A stretch of 64,000 nt of DNA from Okapia johnstoni. Lineage: Eukaryota > Chordata > Mammalia > Artiodactyla > Giraffidae. Positions within the stretch are counted from its first letter, which is position 1. Every line of letters begins with the position of its first letter. Shown piece by piece: positions 48,301-60,146 of the stretch. The stretch is taken from assembly GCA_024291935.2 (NCBI GenBank), contig CM044320.1:27496001-27560000 (forward strand). Reading direction: 5' to 3'. The notes under the pieces were generated by a model. The model saw only the letters and a list, made by a program, of their open reading frames with translations, had not been told where the DNA came from and did not search any database. The translations under genes and the position numbers were made by a program.

Positions 48301-48546
48301 CTTTTTCAATCCATCTATTGATGGACACTTACTATATGAAGTACATTAAAATGTTGAGATCTTCATAAGGAGTGACTGATATGAATATTTTTTTTGTTTC
48401 CTGAAGCTTTTTATTAAAAAAAAATAATAATGTTTATCTTTTTGTCTCTTCAAAGTCTACCAGGTATATCAGTAAAAAAATGTGCTATGAACACAAAAAT
48501 AGCAAAAAGATGCAAATTTGGGCAAAATTTGAAACAGAAATGTTAT

Positions 48547-49447
48547 TTGACTCATTATCAGAGAAATGCAAATCAATACCACAATGAGGTACCATTTCAC
48601 ACCAGTCAGAATGGCTGCTATCCAAAAGTCTACAAGCAATAAATGCTGGAGAGGGTGTGGAGAAAAGGGAACCCTCTTACCCTGTTGGTGGGAATGCAAA
48701 CTAGTACAGCCACTATGGAGAACAGTGTGGGGATTCCTTAAAAAACTGGAAATAGAACTGCCATATGACCCAGCAATCCCACTACTGGGCATACACACTG
48801 AGGAAACCAGAATTGAAAGAAACACATGTACCCCAGTGTTCATCGCAGCACTGTTTATAATAGCCAGGACATGGAAGCAACCTAGATGTCCATCAGCAGA
48901 CGAATGGATAAGGAAGCTGTGATACATATACACAATGGAATATTACTCAGCCATTAAAAAGAATACATTTCAATCAGTTCTAATGAGGTGGATGAAACTG
49001 GAGCCCATTATACAGAGTGAAGTAAGCCAGAAAGAAAAACACCAATACAGTATACTAACGCATATATATGGAATTTAGAAAGATGGTAACGATAACCCTA
49101 TATGCGAGACAGAAAAAGAGACACAGATGTATAGAACAGTCTTTTGGACTCTGTAGGAGAAGGCGAGGGTGGGATGATCTGAGAGAATAGCATTGAAACA
49201 TGTATATTATCATATGTGAAATAGATCAGCAGTCCAGGTTCGATGCATGAGACAAGTGCTCAGGGCTGGTGCACTGGGATGACCCAGAGGGATGGGATGG
49301 GGAGGGAGGTGGGAGGGGGGTTCAGGATGGGGAACACATGTAAACCCATGGCTGATACATGTCAATGTATGGCAAAAACCACTACAATATTGTAAAGTAA
49401 TTAGCCTCCAACTAAAATAAATAAATTTTTTTTTAAAAATGAAAAAA
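48547..49447 (+). mobile_element. L1 3' end, young, sense, next to exon 3
   Basis: About 900 bp of 5'-truncated ruminant L1 in sense. It keeps the C-terminal ORF2 coding part (118-residue frame 48566-48922, with [20 protein letters not shown] and [17 protein letters not shown]), a 3' UTR with a G-rich run (49289-49320), and an AATAAATAAA-type tail. AATGTTATTTGAC before it and AATGTGATTTGAA after it (from about 49449) may be the target duplication, with two mismatches. It ends about 135 bp before PDE3A exon 3. Confidence 0.93.
49289..49320 (+). other. G-quadruplex-prone run in L1 3' UTR
   Basis: At least five G-tracts of three or more with loops of one to three bases (GGGATGGGATGGGGAGGG...). 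Known to recur in mammalian L1 3' UTRs. Here it is on the PDE3A sense strand, so it would be present in the pre-mRNA. Confidence 0.8.
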
Positions 49448-49456
49448 ATAATGTGA

Positions 49457-49870
<414 letters not shown>

Positions 49871-49957
49871 TGAAACTGTTCCTCCTAGACCTTTATCTTA
49901 TCACTCCAGACCCACCCAGAGATTCATATCAGTGAGCCCCTCCCCCCCCCCAAGAAG

Positions 49958-50150
49958 TCTTACCTGATGGTAAAGAATCTGCCTGCAGTGTGGGAGACCT
50001 GGGTTCAATCCCTGGGTCCGGAGGTTCTCCTGGAAAAGGGAATGGCAACCCACTCCAGTATTCTTGCCTGGAAAATTCCATGGACAGAGGAGCCTAGTGG
50101 GCTAAGAACATGGGGTCGCGAAGAGCTAGACACAACTTAGCGACTAATGC
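49958..50150 (+). mobile_element. Bov-tA SINE just after exon 3
   Basis: A head-shortened Bov-tA from TTACCTGATGGTAAAGAATC to CACAACTTAGCGACTAATG. CCCCAAGAAGT before and CCCCTAAGAAGT after it suggest a target duplication. Confidence 0.92.
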
Positions 50151-50179
50151 TTTCTCTTTCTTTCCCCTAAGAAGTGTTT

Positions 50180-51197
50180 GTCAATCATGGTGACCAAAGT
50201 AATAGAAAAGTAACCGTGAAGACTTCCATCCTTATACGTGATAGTTTCTGTAAACATAAAAAATTTACCTTTTCACATTAACTTTTTTTATTCATGTGTT
50301 CAGGTTTTTTCTTCTCTATATATTAGGCCTTAGTTTGTGGGATAAAAATAATAGCAGTGGGAAATAAAGGCAGGCAAAATCCCCTGCTCCCACTTTTGTG
50401 GATTCTGTTAAAACTTCACTGTCTTCTAAAATGCGAGATTCCTTTCCTCTTTGATTTTGTAGTATGGTAGCCTTCATGGTACCCTCATGTCTTTCCCAAA
50501 CCCAACAAGTTTTTTACTTAGAAGAATTTATCTGATTTTAGATTATTTAAAGTAGAAGTCGGCCTTAGTGATTTGTGTCTTTTCTTCTTTTTACATATAA
50601 GATATGAGAGTTTTAAGTGAGCTGTAGGGAGCAGGGTTCTGCCTCCAGTTCAGACCTCAGTGTTAGTTGAAAACAAGTCAGGTTAAGGACAAAAAGAAAA
50701 AGGAAAAGAATCAGAATTTCAGTGGTCTCAGGTATATCCAGCACAGTTCTTTATTTGGTAAATAAGCAGCTTTGCCCTGGAGCTCATGGTCAGTCAGTAA
50801 CATCTGTGTTCTTGCCACTGTGGGTCTCTGGACTCAGAACTGTGTCCTTCAGATAACTTTGTGAATTAGGTGTTTTTAAGTTTCCTTTGAACATCTACTT
50901 CTCTGAGAAAGATAGGGCTAAGCACGATAGGACAATAAATGGATGGAGAGAGAGAAACTGATTCCCTTGGGTCTCAAAATAGACACGGAGTCAGTAACAG
51001 ATTTACAGACAAGAATCCTGATACTTACATTGCTTGACATTTTCTCTTCCTGTTGAATTCCCTCCTAAGGTACATATCTTTAAGAGATTTTGGAAACTAT
51101 TTAATATCAGAGTTCTTCTTGAATCCCAAGGTGCCATATACTTAATTCTCAAAGCTTTTACTGTCTTCAGGAAGAGCAGAGTCTTTGTTAAACTCTG
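50180..51197. other. Intron 3 sequence, no feature recognised
   Basis: No exon or repeat seen. The text is moderately AT-rich. Confidence 0.45.
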
Positions 51198-51418
51198 CTA
51201 GGAGTCGGACACAACTGAGCGACTTCACTTTCACTTTTCCCTTTCATGCATTGGAGAAGGAAATGGCAACCCACTCCAGTATTCTTGCCTGGAGAATCCC
51301 AGGGATGGGGGAGCCTGGTGGGCTGCCGTCTGTGGGGTCACACAGAGTCGAACACAACTGAAGCGACTTAGCAGCAGCAGCAGCAGCAGCAGCTTGCACA
51401 GTTGTTCTTCTAGGAGTC
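51198..51418 (+). mobile_element. Bov-A2 SINE, 5'-truncated, with (AGC)8
   Basis: Starts within the first BovA unit (GGACACAACTGAGCGACTTC), followed by the linker, the second unit and an (AGC)n run at 51369-51394. CTAGGAGTC at 51198-51206 and 51410-51418 is the target duplication. Confidence 0.93.
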
Positions 51419-52607
51419 ACCGGCCACAAATAAACTAATGAGCTCCTACCTCATCACTATTGCTGTAGTTGTATTAGATTACCTTCCCTTTCATTTTTGA
51501 GATTAAGACTCTCTTTGGAGGGTCATTGTTCATCCTGGTGAACTCAGAATCATGCCTGAGTGCTGAGGGTGTCACGAATCCCACTTAGGCAATGGTAGAA
51601 GAAGAAATGACGAGGGGAATCACAGGTCGACTAGCAGAGTCTTCTGCTAAGGGGCGTTCATCCTCACAGTGCACCAGACACGGAGGGGAACCCCCAGTTC
51701 CGGGAACTCGGGTTCTTGGGGGACTTCTCCCCTCCCTCCCAAAGACCTGGTTATGGACTAAACTTGAGTTGGTCAAGGAGGGGGCCCAGTCAGCAGACTA
51801 CTTTGCCTTTGGGACCAGAGAAAAAGAGTGGAGGGCAGGCTGGGGAGACTTGGGCGCATTCACCTCCCTGGGAGGGGCTGGAGAGAGTGGTGGTTTGCAT
51901 GGTGAACCACGCCCACTTCCTCTTTGCTCTCATTCACTTTCTTGCTGCACCTTTCCCAGTCTCTTCACACCCACTCCTGGTCTGTCCCGTCACCTCTTCT
52001 GTATCAGGTTTATTGGTTGTATGTAGAAATTGTAATTTCCTTTCAAAAAAGAGAGATGTTCATCCTATTGACATTACCCAAATGCCTGTCTGTCTTAAGT
52101 CATATTAACCACAAGAGAGGTGATACATCTTGTGAGTTACACTCTTACCCTTAGGTCCCATCATTTCTAAATCAAAGATTAAATCAATTAAATCAGTAAA
52201 CACTTTGGTATAGCAACAGTTGTGCTAGTTAGTAGAAATGCAACTCGTAATAAGTTATATATTAGTATATATATAGGTATGTAAGCCCTGTTGGATGAAT
52301 ATGACAATAAAATTAGCCCAAAAGAAAAAAAAAAAAAATTAGCCCAAAAGTAAATGACTCTCGTTCCCATAATCCTATTTTTATATAATCATTGAAATGA
52401 AGGTCCCAAAATGTTATTTTTGTAATATTCATTGATTTTGGCCAGAATTCCTTATTGAATTTCTCCAAATTTTAGAGACATGATATTCAACCAATATAGT
52501 TTAATATATTCATTGCTAATTAAAAACTCATTTTCTTTCATTATATTACATAGAAGTTAGTGATAGGAAATATGCTTGGTAATAAAATCAATGTTCCTTC
52601 TTCCCAG
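51419..52607. other. Intron 3 sequence with a GC-rich cassette
   Basis: 51590-51930 is clearly more GC-rich than its surroundings, with no recognised repeat. It holds TTCCGGGAA (51698-51706, STAT-type) and CCACGCCC followed by ACTTCCTC (51907-51922, KLF/Sp and ETS-type). It could be a regulatory element or the remains of an unfamiliar LTR. Open frames across it have no recognisable motif. Confidence 0.35.
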
Positions 52608-52762
52608 CGCCTGAGGAGGAGTTTGCCCCCTGGTTTGCTGAGACGAGTTTCATCAACTTGGACCACCACCACTTCTGCCACAGGTCTGCCCACTTTGGAG
52701 CCTGCCCCTGTCCGGAGGGACCGTAGTGCCAGCATCAAGCTGCATGAAGCACCTTCATCCAG
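52608..52762 (+). CDS. PDE3A: PDE3A exon 4 (about residues 424-475), phospho-regulatory hotspot
   Basis: This 155-nt exon begins in phase 0 ([16 protein letters not shown]) and ends two bases into a serine codon. The acceptor is CTTCTTCCCAG (AG at 52606-52607) and the donor GTTAGG at 52763. It carries three basophilic kinase sites known in human PDE3A: Ser428 in RRS (codon 52620-52622, a 14-3-3 binding site), Ser438 in RRVS (52650-52652) and Ser465 in RSAS. Between them is the TSATG motif, residues 445-449 (52671-52685). Human missense changes in this motif cause autosomal-dominant hypertension with brachydactyly type E by making the enzyme hyperactive. The motif is intact here. Differences from remembered human sequence are Thr464 to Ala and Gln469 to His. 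The open frame continues past the donor into the intron, but that part is not coding. Confidence 0.97.
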
Positions 52763-52814
52763 GTTAGGTGATGTTCCTGTTGGGCTTCTGTTTCTAGGAG
52801 AAGTTCCTTATCAA

Positions 52815-53160
52815 AAATTAATTATAAATTACAGGGGATTACAAAACAGAAATAGACTCATAGAGTTAGAAAATGAACTTATGGTTTCTTGGGGGGGAAG
52901 GAAGGATGGAAGGAAGGAACAGTTAGGGAGTTTCAGATGGACAGGTACACACTGCTGTATTTAAGACAGATAACTCACAAGGTCCTACTGCATGCACAGG
53001 AAACTCTGCTCAGTGTTATGTGGCAGCCTGGATGGGAAGGGAATGTGGGGAAGAATGGATACGAGTATATGCATGGCTGACTTCCTTTGCTGTGCACCTA
53101 AACTATCACAACATTGTTAACTGGCTATACCCTAGTACAAAATGAAAAGTTAAAAAAAAA
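52815..53160 (+). mobile_element. L1 3' end with A-tail, just after exon 4
   Basis: AAAACAGAAATAGACTCATAG ... AGGTCCTACTGCATGCACAG ... CTTTGCTGTGCACC ... polyA. It starts only about 50 bp after the exon 4 donor and shares its sense. Confidence 0.88.
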
Positions 53161-53240
53161 ATATATATATATATATATATAAAGTATATAATTATATATA
53201 TATAAAGTATATAAAGTGTATATATATATATATATATAAA
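53152..53240. repeat. (TA)n low-complexity tract
   Basis: The L1 A-tail grades into repeated TA runs (about 53161-53240) with short AAAGTATA interruptions. Confidence 0.95.
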
Positions 53241-53744
53241 GTAAAATATAGTAGCATCCAAAGTGATTATTTACCTAATTACGAAAAATGATCATTAATA
53301 AAGATTTATAATATATGGCAAAAAAATTACAGGGGAAGGGAGGCCCAACAGATTATAGTTGGTTTGAGGCCAACTTTGAAAATGAAAAAGGGGTTTGGTT
53401 TAAATCCAGAGCGGTATAGGGATTGATATCAGATAATTATAATTAAATGGTGTTGTATGGCCTTAAGTATAAACGGGGACAGAGACTTGAAGTGATGTCT
53501 GCTACTGTAAATTTGGATGGGTAGAGTTGAACCCAGAATAAAGACTGACTAGATTTAACTGGACTGAGATCTGTGTTGGATTTTTACATCAAAGATATCC
53601 AACCTAACATTTGCAAATGATTGTTAGATTTCCCCCAGTTCACCGGACCAGCTCTCCTGGCATTATTTGAAGGGCAGAAAATCAGATCAAAAGTAGATCA
53701 TTCTAAGAGCAACTAAATATGTTCAAAGAGTTTTTAACTTAAAC
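53241..53744. other. Intron 4 sequence, no feature recognised
   Basis: Nothing identifiable. Confidence 0.45.
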
Positions 53745-53969
53745 TTTATTCAGACAGTGAACAGATTGGTGGTTGTCAGAGGCGGAGGTCGAGGGTAGCC
53801 GAAATGAGTGAAGGGGATCAAAACTTGCAGTTATAAAATAAGTAAGTTGTGGGAATGTACAGCATGGTGACTATAGTTAATGATACTGTATTGTATATTT
53901 GCAAGTTGCTAAGAGAATAGATGTTAAAAGTCTTCATCAGAAGAAAAAAAAGTGTACAAATAAGTGTGT

Positions 53970-54118
53970 TGAGACCCCATGGACTGTCCATGGCATTCTG
54001 CAGGCCAGAATACTGGAGCAGATAACCATTCCCTTCTCCAGGGGATCTTCCTAACTCAGGGATGGAACCCAGGTCTCCTGCATTGCAGGTGGGTTCTTTA
54101 CCATCTAAGCCACCAGAT
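53970..54118 (-). mobile_element. Bov-tA SINE, partial
   Basis: Reads from GAGACCCCATGGACTG to CATCTAAGCCACCAGA, antisense and lacking the end of the BovA tail. Confidence 0.88.
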
Positions 54119-54137
54119 GGACATTAACTAGACTTAC

Positions 54138-54472
54138 TGGGTTTCCCAGATAGCTCAGCTGGTAAAGAATTCGCCTGCAACACAGAGACCCCAGTTCAAT
54201 TCCTGAGTTGGGAAGTTACCCTGAAGAAGGGATAGGCTACCCACTCCAGTATTCTTGGGCTTCCCTGGTTGCTCAAATGGTGAAGAATCCGCCTGCAATG
54301 CAGGAGACCTGGGTTCAATCCCTGGGTTGGGAAGATCCCTGGAAGAGGAAATGGCAACCCACTCCAGCATTCTTGCTTGGAGAATCCACATGAACAGAGT
54401 AGCCTGGTGGGTTACAGTCCATGGGGTCACAAAGAGTCAGATGCAACTGAGCAACTAAGCACAGCACATTGT
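54138..54472 (+). mobile_element. Tandem Bov-tA units
   Basis: A first unit (54138-54255) stops at CACTCCAGTATTCTTGG and runs straight into a second head GGCTTCCCTGGTTGCTC, then a full tail to CAACTGAGCAACTAAG. A head-to-tail Bov-tA dimer. Confidence 0.9.
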
Positions 54473-54575
54473 GGTGATCATTTCATAGTATATACAAATA
54501 TCAAATCATTATGTTATGTGCCTGAAACAAATATCATGTTATATTTTGATTGTACCTCAATAAAAATAAATAGAA

Positions 54576-55063
54576 TGCAATTGACTTAGAATATTAATTC
54601 TAATTTTTCAAAGTGGTTGAAAAATCAGAATTACCAAAGCTAAGGAAAAGATAATACTAAGATCTAGAAAGAGTTTTGAAGAAAACATCATCATGAGAGA
54701 AATTCTTTCAGAGAAAGCTACTACGTTTGTCCTTTTCTCTTTGGCATAGAAATAGCATACTTTATGTGAATAATAATTATGAGAACATTTACCATATACG
54801 ATTTCAGGTTTTTGAAACATTTACATCAGTTTTATTAATGACATAATGACTGAAAAATTACCACATCTTTATTGAACTACATGATGACAGTATTAGAAGT
54901 GATTTTCTTTTGACCTTGGCTTTGAATATAAAGCCCCATTCTGAAACTGGCAGAGAAATGGAAACCTTTCAAGTCCTAAGAATTTTAATGACTGTTAACT
55001 TTTCTTGCTTTCTTACTTAAAAACATAATTGGTTTCTTTCATGTTAAATATTATTGATGGTCT
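54576..55063. other. Intron 4 sequence, no feature recognised
   Basis: AT-rich; nothing identifiable. Confidence 0.45.
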
Positions 55064-55271
55064 AATAAACCTTATGCTGGGAAGGATTGGGATCAGGAGG
55101 AGAAGGGGATGACAGAGGATGAGATGGTTGGATGGCATCATTGACTTGATGGACACGGGTTTGGGTAGACTCCGGGAGTTGGTGATGGACAGGGAGGCCT
55201 GGCGTGCTGCGATTCATGGGGTCGCAAAGAGTCGGACACAACTGAGCAACTGAACTGAACTGAATAAACCT
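55064..55271 (+). mobile_element. Short BovB 3' end with target duplication
   Basis: About 190 bp of sense BovB 3' end between AATAAACCT repeats at 55064-55072 and 55263-55271. Confidence 0.94.
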
Positions 55272-57356
55272 ATAGATTCAGAAGCAAGCATGAATGATTC
55301 TTTCTTTCATATGAATTCACATAATTCCACTCTGTCTTATCACCTGGATGTTTGTGAAACTTCGAAACATCACCACGGAAGGATGTTAATCTGTTTCATA
55401 AGCATTTCCTGAAGTTCAAAATTACAGGTCACTAATAGTGTTTTCCCACGAAAATATTGACTGTTGTTGACTTTTACAGCAGCAAATACTGATAAGTGGT
55501 AGGAAATTATAGTTATGTATTTGTTGCTTAAAAACATGAATTTTGGTATCTATCTTTAGAGAGGTTGTCTGTTTTACCAGCGCACCTTGCCAAGATTCCT
55601 GTCATAGTATAGTTAATGCTCTTTTATTTACTAACCATAAAATGATTCTACCAAAAAATCCATTCAAGCATTCTTAAATGTCTCCTTTCTTTTTGTTATT
55701 ATTCATTACTTCTCATCAAATTTCATTTCTCCTACTCTTGTCATCTCTTAGTTAAATGAGATTAGAGGCTGAAATTGAAATCAACATGAGGAAGAGGCTT
55801 TCAAAAACTTTTAACTCCTAAGGCTTTTGTCATTCTGTTTTATGAAATAAATGCTCCTTCTCAACCATTTTCAAAATAGAAAAGGAATGGCATACAATCC
55901 CACTCATTCCCTTTGTCCTAAAAGTACTCGTAAATGTCCTGCCTAGGTATGCCTTTTTCCACTAACTTACTCTTCCTTAATTTCACTATCCTATTAAAAG
56001 TCCTGATATAACATCTGAGAGTGATACAAATTTTTCACCATTATAAAAAAGATATTAATAAAATTCATTCTGAACAGAAATTTAGCCCTTTAAGGGAAAA
56101 CCATATGTCAGCGAGTAACAATGGTACCACCATTAAACACAGCCAGTTTGGGTTGACTCATCCTTTGTTGTGGGTGAAAATAGTGAAAAGATGGCCTCAG
56201 AACATCTCCAGCCCTACTAATAAACCAAAGTTAAAACCTTCTTCAGTTGGAAGATCTGTTGTTAAAACTGCCAATTGATTTTGAAACTGACTTGAGTTTT
56301 AATCTTTGAAGCTTCTTCCCTGTCAGTCCTTTTATTTCTTCCTTTCCATGTCTGTCTTTTTGCTGAGGCTCTCTGAGGACTGCAGTGATCAACAGAAGAA
56401 CAAGAGTAGCAAGTGAAAAGTAGAAACAGTCCTCAACTTATGTCCCTTTAGGTTCATAGCTGGATAATTTATTCCTGGGTGGTTTTAAATCCAGCTGAGT
56501 CAAAAGACACTGGACTGAGATTCAGAAGGATCTTGACCCCACCACTCAGAGATGTGTAGCCAGAGCCTTGGTACCCACCAGCAGGAATTCTTCAGGAAAG
56601 GGGGAATGATAATGCAAGTGGAGTAAAATTAAGTAGAAGAATACCAATAGGGGCTTTATTAAAAAAAAAAAAAAGTTACCTTGAGAGAAATTTTAAGTCT
56701 GAAATGAATCATACCCTAATCCATCCACATTGGCCATGGAAATGACAGCAGGCTGTAAACTCGGTAAAAGAAACCGTTAGGACCTGGTAAGACTTTTAGG
56801 ACCTAGGATGAAGTTTTTATGAGTAGAACTAAGGTGATAAAATCCACTTTTGTAGAGGAGGGTTGAGATCTTCCACAGCAGACACACAGATAGTTTTTGC
56901 ATGCTGTGTTAGTATGACAAGACCAAGTAGAGGTTCCCCTAAGCTATTTTTCTTACTGAAATTCAAATCATTACATATTAATAAGATCTAAATAGGAATC
57001 ACAAAGGCAAAGCTCAATAGACAGCTGAAAACTATTGAAGACTCACACAAAGGAATACATTTGAAAGTACCTGTAAATTATAAAGTGTGTATGTATATGT
57101 ATATATGGACATATATACATATACACACACATATATATTGATTTGTTATTTTTATTGACAATATATCTTAAGGAATTGATATTTAGCATATTAAGAAAGG
57201 ATATATGGCTAGGATTTTATTTACCTTGAAGTTCAGTAACTTCCCACACATTAAAGATGCTCCATTATTGCACTTCATGAAATTTCTCAAAGTGAACCTA
57301 TCTTAAATGTTTTTATTAAAGAAATATAAAACAGAAGTAGACAGTTTTAAGCTAGC
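55272..57356. other. Intron 4 block without recognised features
   Basis: About 2.1 kb; contains A14 near 56660 and a palindromic TA/TG/CA-rich tract at about 57085-57140. No exon or interspersed repeat recognised. Confidence 0.45.
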
Positions 57357-57588
57357 TTTAATAATATAGAGGGCTTCCCTGGTGGCTCAGATGGTAAAGA
57401 ATCTGCCTGAAATGCAGGAGAACCGGGTTCAGTCCCTGGATCAGCAAGATCTCCTGCAGAAGGGAATGGCTACCCACTCCAGTATTCTTGCCTAGAGAAT
57501 TCCATGGACAAAGGAGCCTGGCAGGCTACAACCTATGGGGTCACAGACTCAGACACGACTGAGTGACTAACACACTTTTAATAATATA
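57357..57588 (+). mobile_element. Bov-tA SINE with perfect target duplication
   Basis: Body about 57369-57576, flanked by TTTAATAATATA at 57357-57368 and 57577-57588 (12 bp, exact). Confidence 0.95.
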
Positions 57589-58347
57589 ACTCTTTAAAGT
57601 ATTAAAAAAGAAATTCAGTTAATGTTAAGGTCTTTTTAAAAGCCTGAATAGAAAAGTCACAATCTGTTTATTATACAGTGTTCTGAGAAGACATGTAGGC
57701 CACATAAACATTACATAAAATGTCTTCACAGTAAGTGTCATACAAAATCAATCCAGCAAAAGTAGTTGACAGGGAATAGTGGTATCAGGAAATAGTTGAT
57801 ATAGTTGTCTATCTCAGATTCAAAGTTTTCTTTGATATTATTGTTTCAAAATTCCAGACATTTGTGAATTGCCTAGAATGAGGTTTCCAAGAAGGATATG
57901 AAACAAATATTATCTTGTAGGCTATCCTTAATTGTATTTGATAAATTGCTGGAACTCATTCCACTTTTCAAATGCTATTTAAAGTAAATAGAAAAGATGA
58001 AATTTTAAAATACTTGGGTCAACAGTTGAAGAAAAATCTCTCTGAAAAGGGAAAAAGAGATGAAATGAGGTAATTAGTAGCAGAATGTCACATAAGACTG
58101 AACACAGGTAACAGATCTTTCCCATCAGTAAATTTACTCATAATCAAAGAACAGAGGCAGTAGCCAAGCAAGTGCTCAGCATTTTCCCCTTTGAGAGATC
58201 TCAAGCTGGTAATGCAGCACACCCTAAAAGTCCTGTTATTTCACCTTAGCACATGTTCTGGTTTGGACTTAATATTCAGAATTGTAACATATTCTGCATG
58301 TGTTACACATCATGATGCTTGCACAAAGGATGCCATTTTGGTTATAG
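57589..58347. other. Intron 4 sequence, no feature recognised
   Basis: AT-rich; nothing identifiable. Confidence 0.45.
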
Positions 58348-58789
58348 TTCAGTTCAGTAGCTCAGTCGTGTCCAACTTGTTGTGACCCCATGGACTGCAA
58401 CACACCAGGCTTCCCTGTCCATGACCAACGCCCAGAGCATGCTCAAACTCATGTCCATTGAGTAGGTGATGCCATCCAACCATCTCATCCTCTGTCATCC
58501 CCTTCTCCTTCTGCCTTCAGTCTTTCCCAGCATCAGGGTCTTTTCCAGTGAGTCAGTTCTTTGCATCAGGTGGCCAAAGTATTGGAGCTTCAGCTTCAGC
58601 ATCAGCCCTTCCACTGAATATTCGGAACTGATTTCCTTTAAGATGGACTGGTTTGACCTCCTTGCAGTCCAAAGAACTTTCAGAGTCTTCTCCAGCACCA
58701 CAGTTCAAAAGCATCAATTCTTCAGTGCTCAGCTTTCTTTATGGTCCAACTTTCACATCCATACATGACTACTGGAAAAACCATAACTT
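58348..58789 (-). mobile_element. BovB LINE 3' fragment
   Basis: Antisense, about 440 bp, from the AGTTCAGTTCAGTAGCTCAG tail to GAAAAACCATAACTTT. Confidence 0.94.
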
Positions 58790-59092
58790 TATTGTGACTA
58801 TTTTTATTTTAGAACACCTCCAAATTATACTTCATTAACTATACAGCTTACATGACAATCTCTACTCATTAATGACCCCATAATTTCATCCATTTCAACT
58901 TTATTTACAATAAGCTACACAGAGAAACCAGGTACATCCTGCTTACACTGCCAATCTAAGATTGGCCAAGGATCAAACTGTCCAATTACATTCATGCAAG
59001 TTATAGATTTTATGCATTACCAAATTTACTAATGCTTGAAAACACAGCGATGTTAGCAAAACACAAACCAAAACATAAAGCAGACACTTTTC

Positions 59093-59181
59093 CTCCCATC
59101 CAAGTACTAACCAGGCCCTACCCTGCTTAGCTTCTGAGATCAGACAAGATCCGACGTGTTCAGGGTGGTATGGCTATAGAC
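59093..59181 (-). pseudogene. 5S rRNA pseudogene, 3'-truncated
   Basis: The minus strand reads GTCTATAGCCATACCACCCTGAAC then TCTGATCTCAGAAGCTAAGCAG then GGGCCTGGTTAGTACTTGG and GATGGGAG, which is 5S rRNA from its 5' end to about position 89 of 120. The internal promoter region is partly kept but substituted, and the last quarter is missing. Direct repeats ACACTTTTCCT flank it at 59084-59094 and 59185-59195. Confidence 0.93.
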
Positions 59182-59195
59182 TACACACTTTTCCT

Positions 59196-60146
59196 TTGGA
59201 GCAAACCAAGAGAGTCTATATGGCTTCCCAAATATTTTTTTCTCTCAAATTACAATAGATTCTATTTCAGATTCAGAATGTAAGGTTTTAAGCAGTGCCT
59301 GCAGATAAATTTTGGTTTGAAACAGCTCTAAATTTTATATCCCATTTGTTACATGGATTTTTTTGTAGTGTTCCCCATCCCAACCTTCCAGATTGATTTA
59401 TGATTTATTTAAATTTATTTAAATTGATTCCAGGTTTATTTACAATAATACCTAGACAGAGCAAGGATATCTTGCTAAAGCATTCCCTCAAGTGAAGACT
59501 CACTGCCATTACCTTTCTCCTAGTAAATAGCATCAGTGCTACCTTTAGTAGCAAGTCCATTAGTATCATTAGTATCTGCAAGGGAATTTGTCTCATCATT
59601 CCATTCTTTGCAGGGTATCACCAGTAAAATAAATGGTTGGTTAAAGACCTGTTCTTAACCATTTCCTTCAAGATACTGCAAGAATATTGTCTTTGAATGA
59701 TAAGTACTTGAACTTCTTAATTTAGTTATACCAAGAATAATAAATTTAAAAGAGTATATAAGAAAGCATCATGTCGTTCATACCTAATGTAAGTTTACCT
59801 GTATCTTAAAATTAGTTTGCCATGTTTTTAGAAAATCTTTGAGGAACATGATTATGGAAATAGAATGAGAAGGTGTTGGATACTGAGTAATTGAATGAAC
59901 AGTAAAGCTCTCTTTTTGTCTTGGTTAACCTGGTATCCTTGAAGGGCGTGTCCTGTGACCCTGTAGCACAGATTGAATTCAGATAACCTAGTTTGTCACT
60001 TGGAAGTCAAGTGGTTCTGTCACTGAACCTGGGCCATGACTCAGATTGGAATGTCTATTATGAAAATTATGGTTTGGTTCTGGTAAGGTCTGCCCCAATA
60101 ATCAAAGGATAGTTTCTTCATTTTTCTTTATACCTTGTCTTTACAG
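59196..60146. other. Intron 4 sequence leading to exon 5
   Basis: No repeat recognised. The last 30 bases are a pyrimidine-rich acceptor tract (TTTTTCTTTATACCTTGTC). Confidence 0.5.

Larger units (their letters stand above)
53745..54575 (+). mobile_element. L1MA-type 3' end broken by three SINEs
   Basis: The host L1 reads GTTGTCAGAGGCGGAGG, ATGTACAGCATGGTGACTATAG, GACATTAACTAGACTTACTG and, after the SINEs, ATTGTGGTGATCATTTC then CAAATATCAAATCATTATG and CAATAAAAATAAATAG. Insertions: an antisense Bov-tA (53970-54118), a partial sense unit (54138-54255) and a sense Bov-tA (54256-54472). Confidence 0.88.

Noticed and set aside
48566..48922. 118-residue frame as a small protein gene
   Set aside because: C-terminal L1 ORF2 text in a 5'-truncated L1.
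52763..52964. Extension of the exon 4 frame to its stop at 52964
   Set aside because: The frame passes a good donor (GTTAGG) and enters an L1 3' end; exon 5 continues the protein in the matching phase.
59093..59181. Functional 5S rRNA gene
   Set aside because: It lacks the 3' quarter and the terminator, and carries several substitutions.
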